Assembly: GCA_037974335.1 (NCBI GenBank)
Contig: CM075760.1
Location: 28,534,402 to 28,598,401 of the forward strand
Direction of reading: 5' to 3'
Source of the DNA: Prionace glauca
Taxonomy: Eukaryota > Chordata > Chondrichthyes > Carcharhiniformes > Carcharhinidae
Length of the DNA stretch: 64,000 bases
Both the position numbers and the translations under genes were made by a program. Positions 43,741-53,752 of the stretch are shown piece after piece (position 1 is the first letter of the stretch; each line of letters begins with the position of its first letter). The notes under the pieces are model-generated. The model made no database searches. It saw nothing but the letters and a program-made list of their open reading frames with translations, and was not told the DNA's origin.

Positions 43741-44073
43741 TGAATAAAGTATGACTGTGGATATACGCTTCATAAAATAGTCAGCACATCGGGGAAAATC
43801 TAATTGCTATTTTCTTATAAGATGGAAGAAAACTGTGAGAAAGTGCACTCTAACTCGACATTTGGAACTGGGCGCTTTTGTGAATAAAGTCCACATATTA
43901 CCCGCTACAAGACACAAACAATGCGGAGGGCCAAGTTCAATGAATGTGAATATTTTTAGCTTTCCAACCGTAATACCAGCTTTGACACTCGTAACATTGA
44001 AATGACATACGTTTGCTATCAATGCTAAGATACTATTTCTGTTTCGACATTTGTCCTTCTAATTTTTTTTCAT
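43741..44073. other. Unannotated spacer
   Basis: No feature recognised. Confidence 0.4.
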
Positions 44074-44240
44074 TTAGTTAATTGGCCGTGCTAAATTGCC
44101 CTAGTGTCAGGGGCATTAGCGAGATGGATGCGTGCGGTTATGGGAATAGGGCCTGGATGGGATTGTGACCGGTACAGACTCGATGGGCCGAATATCCTTC
44201 TTCTGTACTCTAAGGATTCTATGATTCTGTGAGTCTATGA
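44074..44240 (+). mobile_element. HE1-type SINE, 3' half
   Basis: 'taattggccgtgctaaattg' to 'ggattctatgattctgtgag'. The head is missing. Confidence 0.85.
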
Positions 44241-44286
44241 ATATTGTTGCCGGTTGCTGTTGCGAGTCTGGAATTCGGCTCGACAC

Positions 44287-44304
44287 TTCCCTCTGCTGGC
44301 GGCG
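44287..44304 (-). promoter_or_regulatory. CTCF-like motif
   Basis: Minus-strand cgccgccagcagagggaa matches the CTCF core CCAGCAGAGGG. Confidence 0.4.
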
Positions 44305-45212
44305 ATGTTTCACTGTAAAGTGCCGCATTCCACCACCTGTCAGTCTTCAGGACTCAAGTTTGTGTTTAACAATTTACGGTCATGAATTCTATCACGATTT
44401 TGTTGATGCCCTTTATTCAGATTTTAGACTGCGCCTGGAGAGGAGAATCTTTTCTTATGAGCCGCCCTCCTCCAGACAAAAGAAAACTTTTTCCAGACGT
44501 GGCTCATGGAAACTCAGCCGGTATCCTCAGCAATTCAGACAGAAGGAGAAGCGGTGGCTTCACAATGTATCTGTAACACGACATTCTACTCCCTGAAAAT
44601 GGGACATTCTGAACACATCAATTAAATCGCTTTGATACCTTCTTGTTTATAAGCAAAAGATACAAATTAATCCTGGCGCGATTCCGATGTAGAATTTCTG
44701 CTTTTACTGCAGAGACCTGGCGTTCACCCGAATTCGTCATCCCCAGGATTTGAATAGAGAACTCTCGCAATGATTTCCGCAGATTTAGCATCGTTTCCCC
44801 AAATACATATCAAAAGTAACGAAGTCAGGATCTGAAGAACTCCAATTTAACATTCTGGGCAGCATTTGTGTCTTGGGACACAGAGGAAAGAACAAAGAAA
44901 ATTTCAGCACAAGAACAGGCCCTCCGGGTGCACTGACGATGGTGCCAGACTGAACTAAAACGTCCTGCCCTTCCGGGGACCGTATCCTTCTATTCAGACA
45001 AATCCATGAACAGGATGGGAATATGTCACAGTAAACCCCGAATCCACTCAACATTAATATCTGAGCGTGCAATTTAAAAGCATTTGTAGACAGACGGCGC
45101 CAAGTTCAAACCCCAGCGTCACAACTTAAACCTGTATGGATGGTAGGCTTGTGAGGTCACGATGGACTCCCCCCACCCCCCAGCCCCGCCCTCCCTCTCT
45201 CTCTCTCTCTGT

Positions 45213-45213
<1 letters not shown>
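44305..45213. other. Unannotated spacer
   Basis: No gene or repeat recognised. Confidence 0.4.

Positions 45214-45263
<50 letters not shown>
45214..45263 (+). repeat. (CA)n microsatellite
   Basis: Uninterrupted CA dinucleotides preceded by a CT run (45192-45210). It lies about 90 bp upstream of the leader ATG of V segment 8, so length changes could affect that promoter. Confidence 0.98.
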
Positions 45264-45265
<2 letters not shown>

Positions 45266-45350
45266 CAATCAGCTGAACCAAGACCGTGTTCTCTCTTTCT
45301 CAATCTCTGACTCATTCCATTCCCATTCACTGAGGGGGATTCAGTCGGAC

Positions 45351-45839
45351 ATGTTTCTGCTAATACTGGCGGTTCTCCTGCACTGTAAGTACTGGAAAAC
45401 CTTCATCAAACGAGATAAACATATTGGTGGCAACTTAATTAACAATCTGAAAGATCCATGCGATGCGTAGAATGAGTTCCTCAAACTACCGCAGATAGAA
45501 ACACATTTACATTAACTCTTGACATTTAATTCCTCGATCTTCACAGGTGGACGCTGCGCTGATCCAGTAACTCAGTCACCAGTGACAATAACCGCATCAG
45601 AAGGAGGTTCGGTACAGTTAGATTGTAAATATACAGACCAGGGTATGTACAGCATGCAATGGTATCAGCAGAAACCGGCGGGGCCACCGACATGGATCAT
45701 TTCTAAAGTATTAACTCTGAAGGATGATGAAGTTTCAGGACGATACTTCGCGGCTGCTGACAGGTCTGAGCAGAAGGGTTACCTCAATATCAGCGCCCTC
45801 AGTGTGGAGGACGGGGCGGTCTATTACTGCGCAGTGAAG
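45351..45839 (+). CDS. T-cell receptor V segment 8, intact
   Basis: Leader exon 45351-45384 (MFLLILAVLLH, donor T|GTAAG), 162-bp intron, V exon 45547-45839 (acceptor TCACAG|GT), phase 1. V features: GRCADPVTQSPVTITASEGG, first Cys in QLDCKYT, Trp in MQWYQQKPAGPPTWIISKV, FR3 GRYFAAADRSEQKGYLNISAL, and the second Cys in DGAVYYCAVK. The WYQQKP...WII pattern resembles V segment 7 and antibody V domains. The RSS is good except for a 22-bp spacer. Predicted functional. Confidence 0.87.
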
Positions 45840-45877
45840 CACAGTGTTAGATTACAGCTAAACCCCATACAAAAACC
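45840..45877 (+). promoter_or_regulatory. RSS of V segment 8
   Basis: Perfect heptamer CACAGTG, 22-bp spacer, perfect nonamer ACAAAAACC. Confidence 0.9.
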
Positions 45878-46339
45878 TCAGAGAGTATTCACTGCTCCAC
45901 GAAGTTTCCTTCTGCGCGAATGCAGTCAGGTCTGTTTACCGGGTATTTTGTCCGGATTGAGATCGGCAGAGAAGCGGTTTGGGAAAACTAGAAGGTAATC
46001 TCCATGCCGCGATTTATGTACTAAACTGAAACAATGAGTATCTAGCTACCAGCTAAAGGAAGCAGTGGAGTTAATATGATAGAAAATTGCAGGCTGATCT
46101 TCCTGAATTGTTAACTCAAATAAGCCCAGGGACACCTGTAACAAAATGCAGAACAGATCAAAATCTTTTGTCGTATTTAACAAATGAGATGTCGAATACC
46201 CGCCACAGACTCTCACCCAGCAACACCACTATTATTCTAAATCTGGGACACAGAAACTCACCCAACAACACGAAGATAATCGAGTGTATTATGTAGTGTT
46301 GATCTGCCTCCCTGAAGCTCTGCGGCCTCTGAGGTTTCA
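45878..46339. other. Unannotated spacer
   Basis: No feature recognised. A two-fold repetition around 46205-46270 (accactattattctaaatct, 'gggacacagaaactcaccca') is weak. Confidence 0.35.
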
Positions 46340-47125
46340 GGTACACCCATTCTGCTGTTAGTGAGGGAGTTCCAGGGTTTGAACCCAGTGAGGGTGAAGG
46401 AACAACGATATATTTCCAGGAAAGGATGTGAAATAACTTGAAAGGGAACCTCTAGGTGGTGGTGTTCCCATGTGCCTGCTGCCCTTGTCCCCCTAGATGG
46501 CAGTGGTTGTGTGTTTGGATTGCGCTGCCTAAAAAAATGTTTGTGAGTTTCTGCAGTGTTTCTTGTAGAATGTACACACGGCTACCACTGTTCTTCGGTG
46601 GTGGCAGGAATGGATCTTTTCGGAATGGTGAGCAATCAAGCGGACTCTTTGGTCCTGTATTGTGTCGAGTTTATTGACTTGTTGGAGCCACATTATCCAC
46701 GTAAGTAGGAAACATTCCACTTACACTCCTGACTTGTACCTTGTAGATGGTGGATATGCTGTGGGGAGTCACACTGCGAATTACTCTTCGCAGGATTCGT
46801 AACCTTTGACCTGCTTCGGTAGCCACGGTCCTGGGTCCAGTTCAGTTTTTAGTCAAATCCCAGGATGTTGATGGGGTGGGGAGAGGAGTGGGGCGGGGCG
46901 GATGTGGAATAAGCGATGGCAATGTTATTGAATGTCAAGGAAAGTTTTTTTTAGACCCTCTCTTTTTAGAGGTGGTCAATGCCTGGAACTTGTGTGACGT
47001 GAATATTGTTTGCACTTCTCAGGTCAAACCTAAGTATTGTCCAGGTCTTGCTGCATTTGGGCATAGACCAAATGTCTGATTCCAGACAGTGGAGTGTCAT
47101 CCTTAAATTGAAGAATGTGAATGAT
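46340..47125 (-). mobile_element. LINE fragment (jockey-superfamily reverse transcriptase), minus strand
   Basis: Minus-strand code at 46529-46720 reads NKLDTIQDQRVRLI and LHHRRT-like HHRRTVVAVCTFYKKHC, the C-terminal RT region of a non-LTR element. Flanking phrases on the plus strand ('ttgtagatggtggatatgct', 'aatgttattgaatgtcaagg') follow the same element. Heavily decayed. The exact clade is not assigned. Confidence 0.75.
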
Positions 47126-47340
47126 TTCCTCGCCAGAAAGCCCACTCTCACTGAATGAATGTTTCTTCAATCGGATAGGTTATGGCCTGATTGTCAATAT
47201 GACTGAGCAAAGTCGCTGTCAGGAATTGCAAAGCCCAGAGCAAACTTGTTCGCTTGCTTCATTTCCTTCTCTCGCTCTGACATGTCTTGCCTGCAGTGTG
47301 CTATTTGTATGATCGCTGCAGCAAATGTAAACAGGTGTGA

Positions 47341-47817
47341 GGGTGTTGTACAATAACTACCGTCTTTCCTCTCAACGTGGGCTGTATCGCACAGCAATAC
47401 ACAGCAGTATCCACGCTCTCCGTGTCTTCACTAACCAACTGACCCAATTTGCCCGCAGTGGAAAGTTTCAATTCAAATCAGTCCTTTTCTCTTTGCCAAC
47501 CGAGAATTTGCTTATTATCCATTTCCATCCTTGATGGGCTTTTGTCTGTAGCAATATATTCCAAAAATACTCGACATGCCATAGCTGCAGTTTATCTGTG
47601 CTGAATCCCCGCTCTGGACTGTCTTCGCTGCTTGAGTTTATGAAACTTAGTCCGAGTGACATCGACCGATGAAAACATTCTGTCAATGAAACACTGGAGT
47701 AAAATTAATATAAATATACAGATCTACAAGTTATAGACTAAATATCGGGCACTTAAAAGTTGGCATCACCAGAATGACGAGGAATAGATTCATTTGCACA
47801 ATGTGACACAAAAGCAT
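47341..47817 (-). pseudogene. TCR V pseudogene, paralogue of V segment 7
   Basis: Minus strand: a leader-like exon at 47760-47817 (MLLCHIVQMNLFLVILVMPT) aligns with that of V segment 7, but the donor is lost (CTTTTAAG). The V exon, about 47380-47680, keeps scattered framework (WKWIISKF, DTAVYCCAIQP) with frame changes. The framework Cys region near 'cactcggactaag' is disrupted. The RSS heptamer CACGTTG and nonamer ACAACACCC are degraded but still 23 bp apart. A CR1 tail scrap lies just upstream of the leader. Confidence 0.8.
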
Positions 47818-47873
47818 TGTCAATAGGAACAGGGGGCACAGCTCACAGCAAAAGGGCACGAAGTGAATCAACA

Positions 47874-47922
47874 TCGAAGGGCGAGATGGCCTACTCCTGC
47901 TCCTATTTCTTATGTTCTTATG
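47874..47922 (+). mobile_element. CR1 family A tail scrap
   Basis: Only about 49 bp of the 3' end is present ('gagatggcctactcctgctc' and the TTCTTATG tail). It sits in flank sequence that V segment 7 retains without it. Confidence 0.8.
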
Positions 47923-48139
47923 ACCTCACTCAGGAAACCGTTCCTATTAGCTTAGCGGTTGCACCCAGGAAATTTTCCAATTAGCAGGCTTGGATTTGGA
48001 GCCCTCTCCTGGCGGATTCTGCTCAATCCTTTTTTAGAATTGGGTCCCTGAGAGGTTTTCGTGTTTGTTAATTTACATACCAAAAGACGAGTATTGAGTA
48101 TCTTTTTCAGAGAGGTATAAATTGAAGTTGGTGAGACTT
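47923..48139. other. Unannotated spacer
   Basis: Nothing recognised, apart from a weak CTCF-like site near 48001 (gccctctcctggcgg). Confidence 0.35.
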
Positions 48140-48560
48140 TTTAAAAAAAATATACACTTTATTCATAAAAATCTCAAATAAACCATTGCAAATCTACATG
48201 TCTTTGAATTGCGAAACAGTGCAGAATTAAACATTTTACAGTTCTATACAAATTACAGTCATAACATTTGAAACCTTAAAACTATATACATGCCTCAAAA
48301 CGTACTGTATGCCGATATTTCTCAGATTAGCACACAGTTACGCAGGTTGAGGATGTTCTGCAGTTCCCGGGCCCTCAGTCTGCCGTCGTTAAAAGGTCTT
48401 ATCGTGTGGCCTTTCCTCACTGTGCCTTTGCGGCGGTTGCTCCAAGCTTCAGCGCGTCCCTCAGTGCGTAGTCCTGGACCTTGGAATGTGCCAGTCTGCA
48501 ACACTCGGTCGAGGACAGTTCTTTCAATTGGAAGATCAGCAAGTATTGGTGAGACTGAAT
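48140..48560 (-). mobile_element. Probable LINE 3' end, minus strand
   Basis: The minus-strand frame reads LLIFQLKELSSTECCRLAHSKVQDYALRDALKLGATAAKAQ (in part), a conserved stretch I associate with a dispersed elasmobranch LINE. An AT-rich untranslated end runs to about 48140. The clade is not assigned. Confidence 0.55.
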
Positions 48561-48879
48561 TATATTGTGATAAACATTGACTGAACGTTGATGTTCAGGC
48601 AATGTTTATCACTATTTTGAGACCATAATATCAAGATTTAGTGAGACTACCCAGATACTGGAGAAAGTAAACTGGAATAGTTCCACGGATTACGGCATTC
48701 AATGGTCAGATGACTTGTGAAACTGAAATTGCTTTCTTTTGTCAAATAATGAAACGAGTTTCTTAATTGCACTGCTTAGATTTTTTTTTAAATGATGCAA
48801 TAGATCACGCAAAACTGTTTTAATCAATATCTCGTTCGATAATCCAAGTATGCCAGTTTAAGAGAAGGAAAAACATAGA
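48561..48879. other. Unannotated spacer
   Basis: No feature recognised. Confidence 0.4.
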
Positions 48880-49404
48880 ATGATCTTATTCCCTTCTGCA
48901 CAGTCAGTTGTTCAAAGAATCCTGTCTGTGTGAAAAATAAGGGGATGAAAGATGACTTGGCGAACTCTTCCAAAGAGGCACAGATAGGATGAATGGCCTC
49001 ATTCAGCGCTCCAAGGTTCGATGATTCTCATTGCTTCGTGTCCCAGCCGCTCTATTTATTGTTAGATACCAAAGCAACGAACAGGTGCGGGATGGTTAGA
49101 CACCTTTGTAGATTCAACCGTCGCTATTTCCACTCCACCAGCTCCGAATGCAGCTGAGAGTCACCGCACACTTTGTTCAATATTGAATCGCCGTATCCCC
49201 TCCCACAACTTCCGTCTGCGACTTTCACCCTGACCCGATTATGTGATTGGATAGATTGCTGCCGCTACTCCATTCCTCTCATTGGTTGGATCAGCAGTGC
49301 AGTGGGACGGGCATCTGTATTTCTATCTCTGACACAGGATTTCTCTCACTGCAGAGTTGCAGACTGAGGAAGGATCATGGTGAACTATATCACTCTGATC
49401 CTCA
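48880..49404 (+). pseudogene. Promoter and truncated V leader, relative of 15.06-15.6 kb
   Basis: This block matches 15061-15600 less closely than the adjoining 5.5-kb duplication matches its own partner. The leader ATG at 49377 begins MVNYITLIL and is cut off after about 28 nt, where copy 2 of the main duplication begins. The donor and V exon are absent. Confidence 0.6.
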
Positions 49405-49745
49405 GTACGTTCTAATCATATAGACACCATGCACCGGCTGTGATAAATGGGACACACAAAATAGAGAATGAGAATGTGTTGCTCATTAATTCAGATAGAC
49501 AGGAAAAGATTATGAAAATACAAAATGTGAGTGAGGGCATAATAAATTGATTTGCGAAATTACTTTGCAATATAAATGAAAGTTATAACGTACCTAAAAC
49601 AATTTCTCTGTTGCTGCTCACTTGATCATATTGAATGTTGTGTTATTTTAGTGGCGACCCTGAACTCTCACAGGCTAAATAATTGCTTGTGTCTATCAGT
49701 GCGGGCGCGCCCTCTGCTGATCACTGACTGGAACTCCCAGTCTGG

Positions 49746-49785
49746 GGTTTTTGTCCGGGGTTCGCTGTATCTCTGCACCACTGTG
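49746..49785 (-). promoter_or_regulatory. RSS of V segment 9
   Basis: Identical to that of V segment 3: heptamer CACAGTG (49779-49785), nonamer ACAAAAACC (49746-49754), 24 bp apart. The CTCF-like site follows at 49703-49721. Confidence 0.85.
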
Positions 49786-50210
49786 GGCTCCAATGGCACA
49801 GAAATACACGGCGCTGTCAGAGAGAAGCGTTTCGGCGATGTTTAAAAGGACCGTTTTGTTTCCTTTGTGCAAAACAGCAGAAAATCTATCCGGAGAATTT
49901 TCAGACGCGCCTCCCGTGCCATATACCGTCAATAAATGTTTCGGAGCTTCCCCGGGAGACTGAATGTACCAGAAGGGAGTCACAGCACCAGCTATCGAGT
50001 AACGGCAGTTCAGTGTTGTGCTCTGTCGATCCTGAACCGTTAATTCAGGGGGATCTTGGGACACTTCATCTTTGCCACTGGTTCCTGCAACAAATTGCAG
50101 AATCCATTAAGTATCTGGTGGAGAACGCTGGGAACAGACAGTGACTATTTAAACACAAACTCACCGGACATCAAAACCAACAGTATTAGTAAAGAACATT
50201 GGGAGAACAT
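49786..50210 (-). CDS. T-cell receptor V segment 9 (duplicate copy 2), intact
   Basis: Leader exon 50165-50210, intron 80 bp, V exon 49786-50084, all with the same splice sites as V segment 3. Differences from V segment 3 are few and partly in exposed positions: LNCRYS for LHCSYS, GGASEN for GGTSEN, RFSAVL for RFSVVL, NIAETL for NIAGTL. Cys, Trp and Cys are kept, and the frame is open to the RSS. Both duplicates therefore look usable. Confidence 0.88.
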
Positions 50211-51349
50211 GCTTCCTGCTTACGTATTCCACAAAATCAGCAGAACTGTAAAATGATTTCAACTCTTGTACTCTGATGTGAAGAAGTAATTTTATATCAT
50301 GAGCAGTCCTCATTTATTGGGAGCCTAAGAGGCGTTACCCAAAGACAGGATTGGCTTGTTGCGCAGTGTTGTCAAGGACTGGCCACCGAATAACATTGGT
50401 TGTAGCCCAATGACTTCATCTGCTTCTCTGTTTGCTCCTGCCTATCTTCGTCTGCGCCTCCGGTTCTCTGTTCGCCTCAATGTCCATCCTGCACTCTGAA
50501 TATTTTATCTACTGGTGTCTGTCCCCTCTCTCCCTCAACCGCTTTCCAGGAAAGTGTAGAATGAAAATCATGCAATTTCTCCCGGTCTCCCATTTCAATA
50601 AATTCTCCCAAGTCCCATTAGGGGACAGCTGATAGACAAAATATCATAACGACCAGTCTGAGAAAAGTTTAAAATTGAAGCAGGTACACTGAAATCCGGC
50701 AGCCTGTCAGGTAAATGTGAGTTAGTAGTGAAATTTACATCTTTTCGATGTGTGGAGAGAGCTTTATTAAGAGTTCGAATTTTATCAGTATTGCTGTGGT
50801 TTCAAATTTTGTAACACGAATATCGTTTAACTGGAAGACCTGGGACATTCAAAACAAATATAGCAATTAATTGATGAGGATTCAAACTGACGGTCGTATT
50901 AGTTCCGTACTTGGGTCCACCTGAATTTAAGTATATTATAATAAGAATAAGGAATAGAGAGAAGTACAGCAGCATAATCCTGCAATAAGATCCTTCAGTA
51001 ATCTGAGAATTCACTGATCTCGCAAGAAGAGGCCATTTACCTTACTCACCACCAGAGGCAGCTCCCTCGCCGTGTTTTTGTGTTTACTGTATCAGGAACG
51101 GGTCCCATAACACATGGAAATGTTAGAGAGACATAATCCAACAGAACAGAATGAACTCCTGGATTACACAGAGAAATGATACAGGGCAGTAGTGCAGGAG
51201 AAAACTGATTTAACTGTTAGATTATAAGGTGAAATATTACAGAGCAGAAATCTAGGCAAACTGGATTAATTCCTGGATTACACACGATGTGTCCAGAATA
51301 GTAATCCAGGAGAACTGGATTAATTGTTAAAATACATTGCAATATCTTA
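50211..51349. other. Upstream region of V segment 9 (copy 2 spacer)
   Basis: Shared with 19465-20589 of copy 1, including the leader-like stretch (50909-50963, minus strand) and a CTCF-like site near 51041 (caccaccagaggcag). Confidence 0.45.
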
Positions 51350-51865
51350 CTGGGCAAATAGAGATGCTAAATTTGCTGACAACACAAAGATAGGTAGCAA
51401 AATAAGTGGTGAAGTAGATGTAGGAGACGATAAAGGGAAATAAATTGCTCATAACATCTAAATGGTGTGGGATCACAACATTCTGAGGTACAGAGGGATT
51501 GGGCTGTCCTAGGGCACAAATTGAAAGGAGCTAATGTACATGTACTGTAATTAAGCAGAAATGTCAGAAAATGTTATCATTTACGACGAAGGAGTCCATT
51601 GTATAATATGAAGAGTGTTTTCGTTGTACAGGGCATTGGTGAGACCACACCTGGGGTATTATGTGTAATACTTAACTGCTTATCGAAAGAAAGATCGTAA
51701 TGCGTCAGAAAAAGTTTAGAATAGGGTTGCTACTGGGTATGTCTATCTGTATAAGCGGAAAGAATCGTGATTTTTGGTTTATATCCATTTGAGTTTCGAA
51801 AATTCAGAGATAATATAATTGAAACCTTTAAAACGCTAAGAGGTATTAACGGTGTGGATGTGGAG
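51350..51865 (+). mobile_element. Old CR1 LINE remnant (copy 2)
   Basis: Same remnant as 20590-21125, inherited through the block duplication. Confidence 0.7.
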
Positions 51866-52196
51866 ATCATTGTTCCTCGTGTCCGTGTTGTAGCTGCACT
51901 GGATATTTCTGGGTCCTTATATTTCTCAGCGTGTATATATCTGGACTCTTGGCTCTCCATCTGTTCGAATGCGGTTGCCCACGGGAGGGCGCTCGCTGAT
52001 CCCTTATCAAACACCAGAGTGGCCTTCTTCAGAGAGCGACTATTTGCAGATATAAAAATTGGCGGGGGAAATAAATCCCAGCCAGTCGCATTACACCTTG
52101 CTGATTCTTTCAATTTCTCACATTCCAGGTCTGGTACAGAGATCATCGTTTCTATTCCTGGAGCTCAGACTGGAACGTGGAGGGTGGGGGGTGAAA

Positions 52197-52651
52197 ATGT
52201 TCCTTATTCTGTTTTTTGCACTGATCACAGGTCAGTGATGTTGACACAGATTGAAAAGTATATTGCAAACCTTGTGTAATTTCCCTTTCCCAACTCTGTG
52301 TGATTATTGTTTTCCTCTGACTCTTAACTCACTACGCGTCAGCTGTTTCTTTTCAGAGATGAGGAATGGAGACTCAATGTCTCACTCAGGATCAGAGGGT
52401 GAAAATTCAGCAATACCCTGCAGTTACTCTGTGCCGAGTTCAGCTGTACAACGTGGCCCGTTCTGGGATCGCCAGTATCCGCATCAAGCTTCTCAACATC
52501 TGCTCAAAGCCGATAGTTACAGGTTTGCCGATACGGATCCCGGCTTTGGACACTTCAGCGGGAATCTCAACCAGAGACAAAGCTCTTTTCACTTGTCCAT
52601 GAAAGATTTGAAGATGATAAACAGCACCGTGTATGACTGTGCACTGAGACC
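52197..52651 (+). CDS. T-cell receptor V segment 10 (duplicate copy 2), divergent
   Basis: Leader exon 52197-52230 (MFLILFFALIT), 126-bp intron, V exon 52357-52651. It shares every unusual framework residue of V segment 4 (WDRQ, YPHQAS, NSTVYDC) and differs at only a few sites, such as VQRGPF for VQHGPF and RFADTD for RFTDTD. The RSS at 52652-52690 has heptamer CACAATG, 23-bp spacer and nonamer GCAAAAACT. The frame is intact. Functionality is undecided for the same reasons as V segment 4. Confidence 0.7.
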
Positions 52652-53089
52652 CACAATGAATGAGGCTCCCATGGGCCCCATGCAAAAACTGCCGCAGTTC
52701 CATAATCGAGGCTTCGGGATCAGGAAAATTGAGTCGGATATATGAAAATGCACAGAACATGAAGGAGACAACACAGCCCTCGGCTGGACGATACTCCCCC
52801 GCTGAATTCAGCCATTATCAATGATGTGAAATGTCATATTTGCCGTCGTATTATTCCCGGATCAAACCCAATCCTTCCCCAATCCCATCCGCACAAATCT
52901 GCAGATTACCCCGGGTGACTAACTTCCTTAATCTATACTTAGAAAAATCTTAGCTGCCTATCTGTGAGCCAGCGCACTTTAAAATTATCAAATGCAGCTT
53001 CAGTATTGTCCCATTTTAAAGTCCGTGGAGCAGAAATAATGACTGATTGAAATCAGGGTGTTACTATTTGAAAATGATATTCTTGCTCT

Positions 53090-53375
53090 GGAGGGGTTAC
53101 AGAGAAGATTTACGATGTTGACTCCTGGGATGGCAGGTCTGTCATATGAGGACAGAATAAATCCATTAGGATTATGTTCACTGAAGTTTCAAAGAGTGAG
53201 AGGGGATCTCACAGAAACTTAACAAATTCTGACAGGGTTAGACAGGGTACATTCGGAAGAATGTTACCAATGGTAGGGGAGTCCAGAACCAGAGGTCATC
53301 TTTTGAAGATAAGGGGTAAACTGAGGTGAAGGGAAATTTCTTCACACAGAACTTTTGCAGCACTTCCCATAGTCC
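53090..53375 (+). mobile_element. CR1 LINE fragment (copy 2)
   Basis: Equivalent of 22350-22618 in copy 1. Confidence 0.7.
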
Positions 53376-53752
53376 AAGATGATGAATGGGATGGATAGGA
53401 TAGAGGTGGAGAGACTGTTCCCGCTCAAAAAAGACAGTAGGACTAGGGGGCACAGCCTCAAGATAAAGGGGGGGCGGTTTAGAACAGAGTTGAGGAGGAA
53501 CTTCTTCACTCAAAGGGTGGTGAATCTCTGGAATTCTCTGCCCGTTGAAGTGGTGGAGGCTGCCTCGCTAAATATTTTTAAGAAACGGGTTGATGGGTTT
53601 TTGATAAGAGAAGGGATTAAGGGTTATGGGGAGAGGGCGGGAAGGTGGAGCTGAGTCACGACAGATCAGCCATGATCTTATTGAATGGCGGGGCAGGCTC
53701 GAAGGGCCAGATGGCCTACTCCTGCTCCTATTTCTTATGTTCTTATGTTCTT
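53376..53752 (+). mobile_element. CR1 family A insertion, copy 2 only
   Basis: The frame 53379-53654 (MNGMDRIEVERLFPLKKDSR to IREGIKGYGERAG) is open and matches the 34.2-kb copy closely. The tail is TTCTTATG-type. Copy 1 has the empty site 'catagtccatgcgttt' at about 22637, which places this insertion after the duplication. No target-site duplication is clear. Confidence 0.93.

Noticed and set aside
12830-52690. Immunoglobulin heavy-chain V assignment for the whole array
   Set aside because: Most V segments have TCR-style FR2 (WYRQ/WYIQ..PQHLV/APKHLL) and CA-type ends. Only one subgroup is IgH-like.
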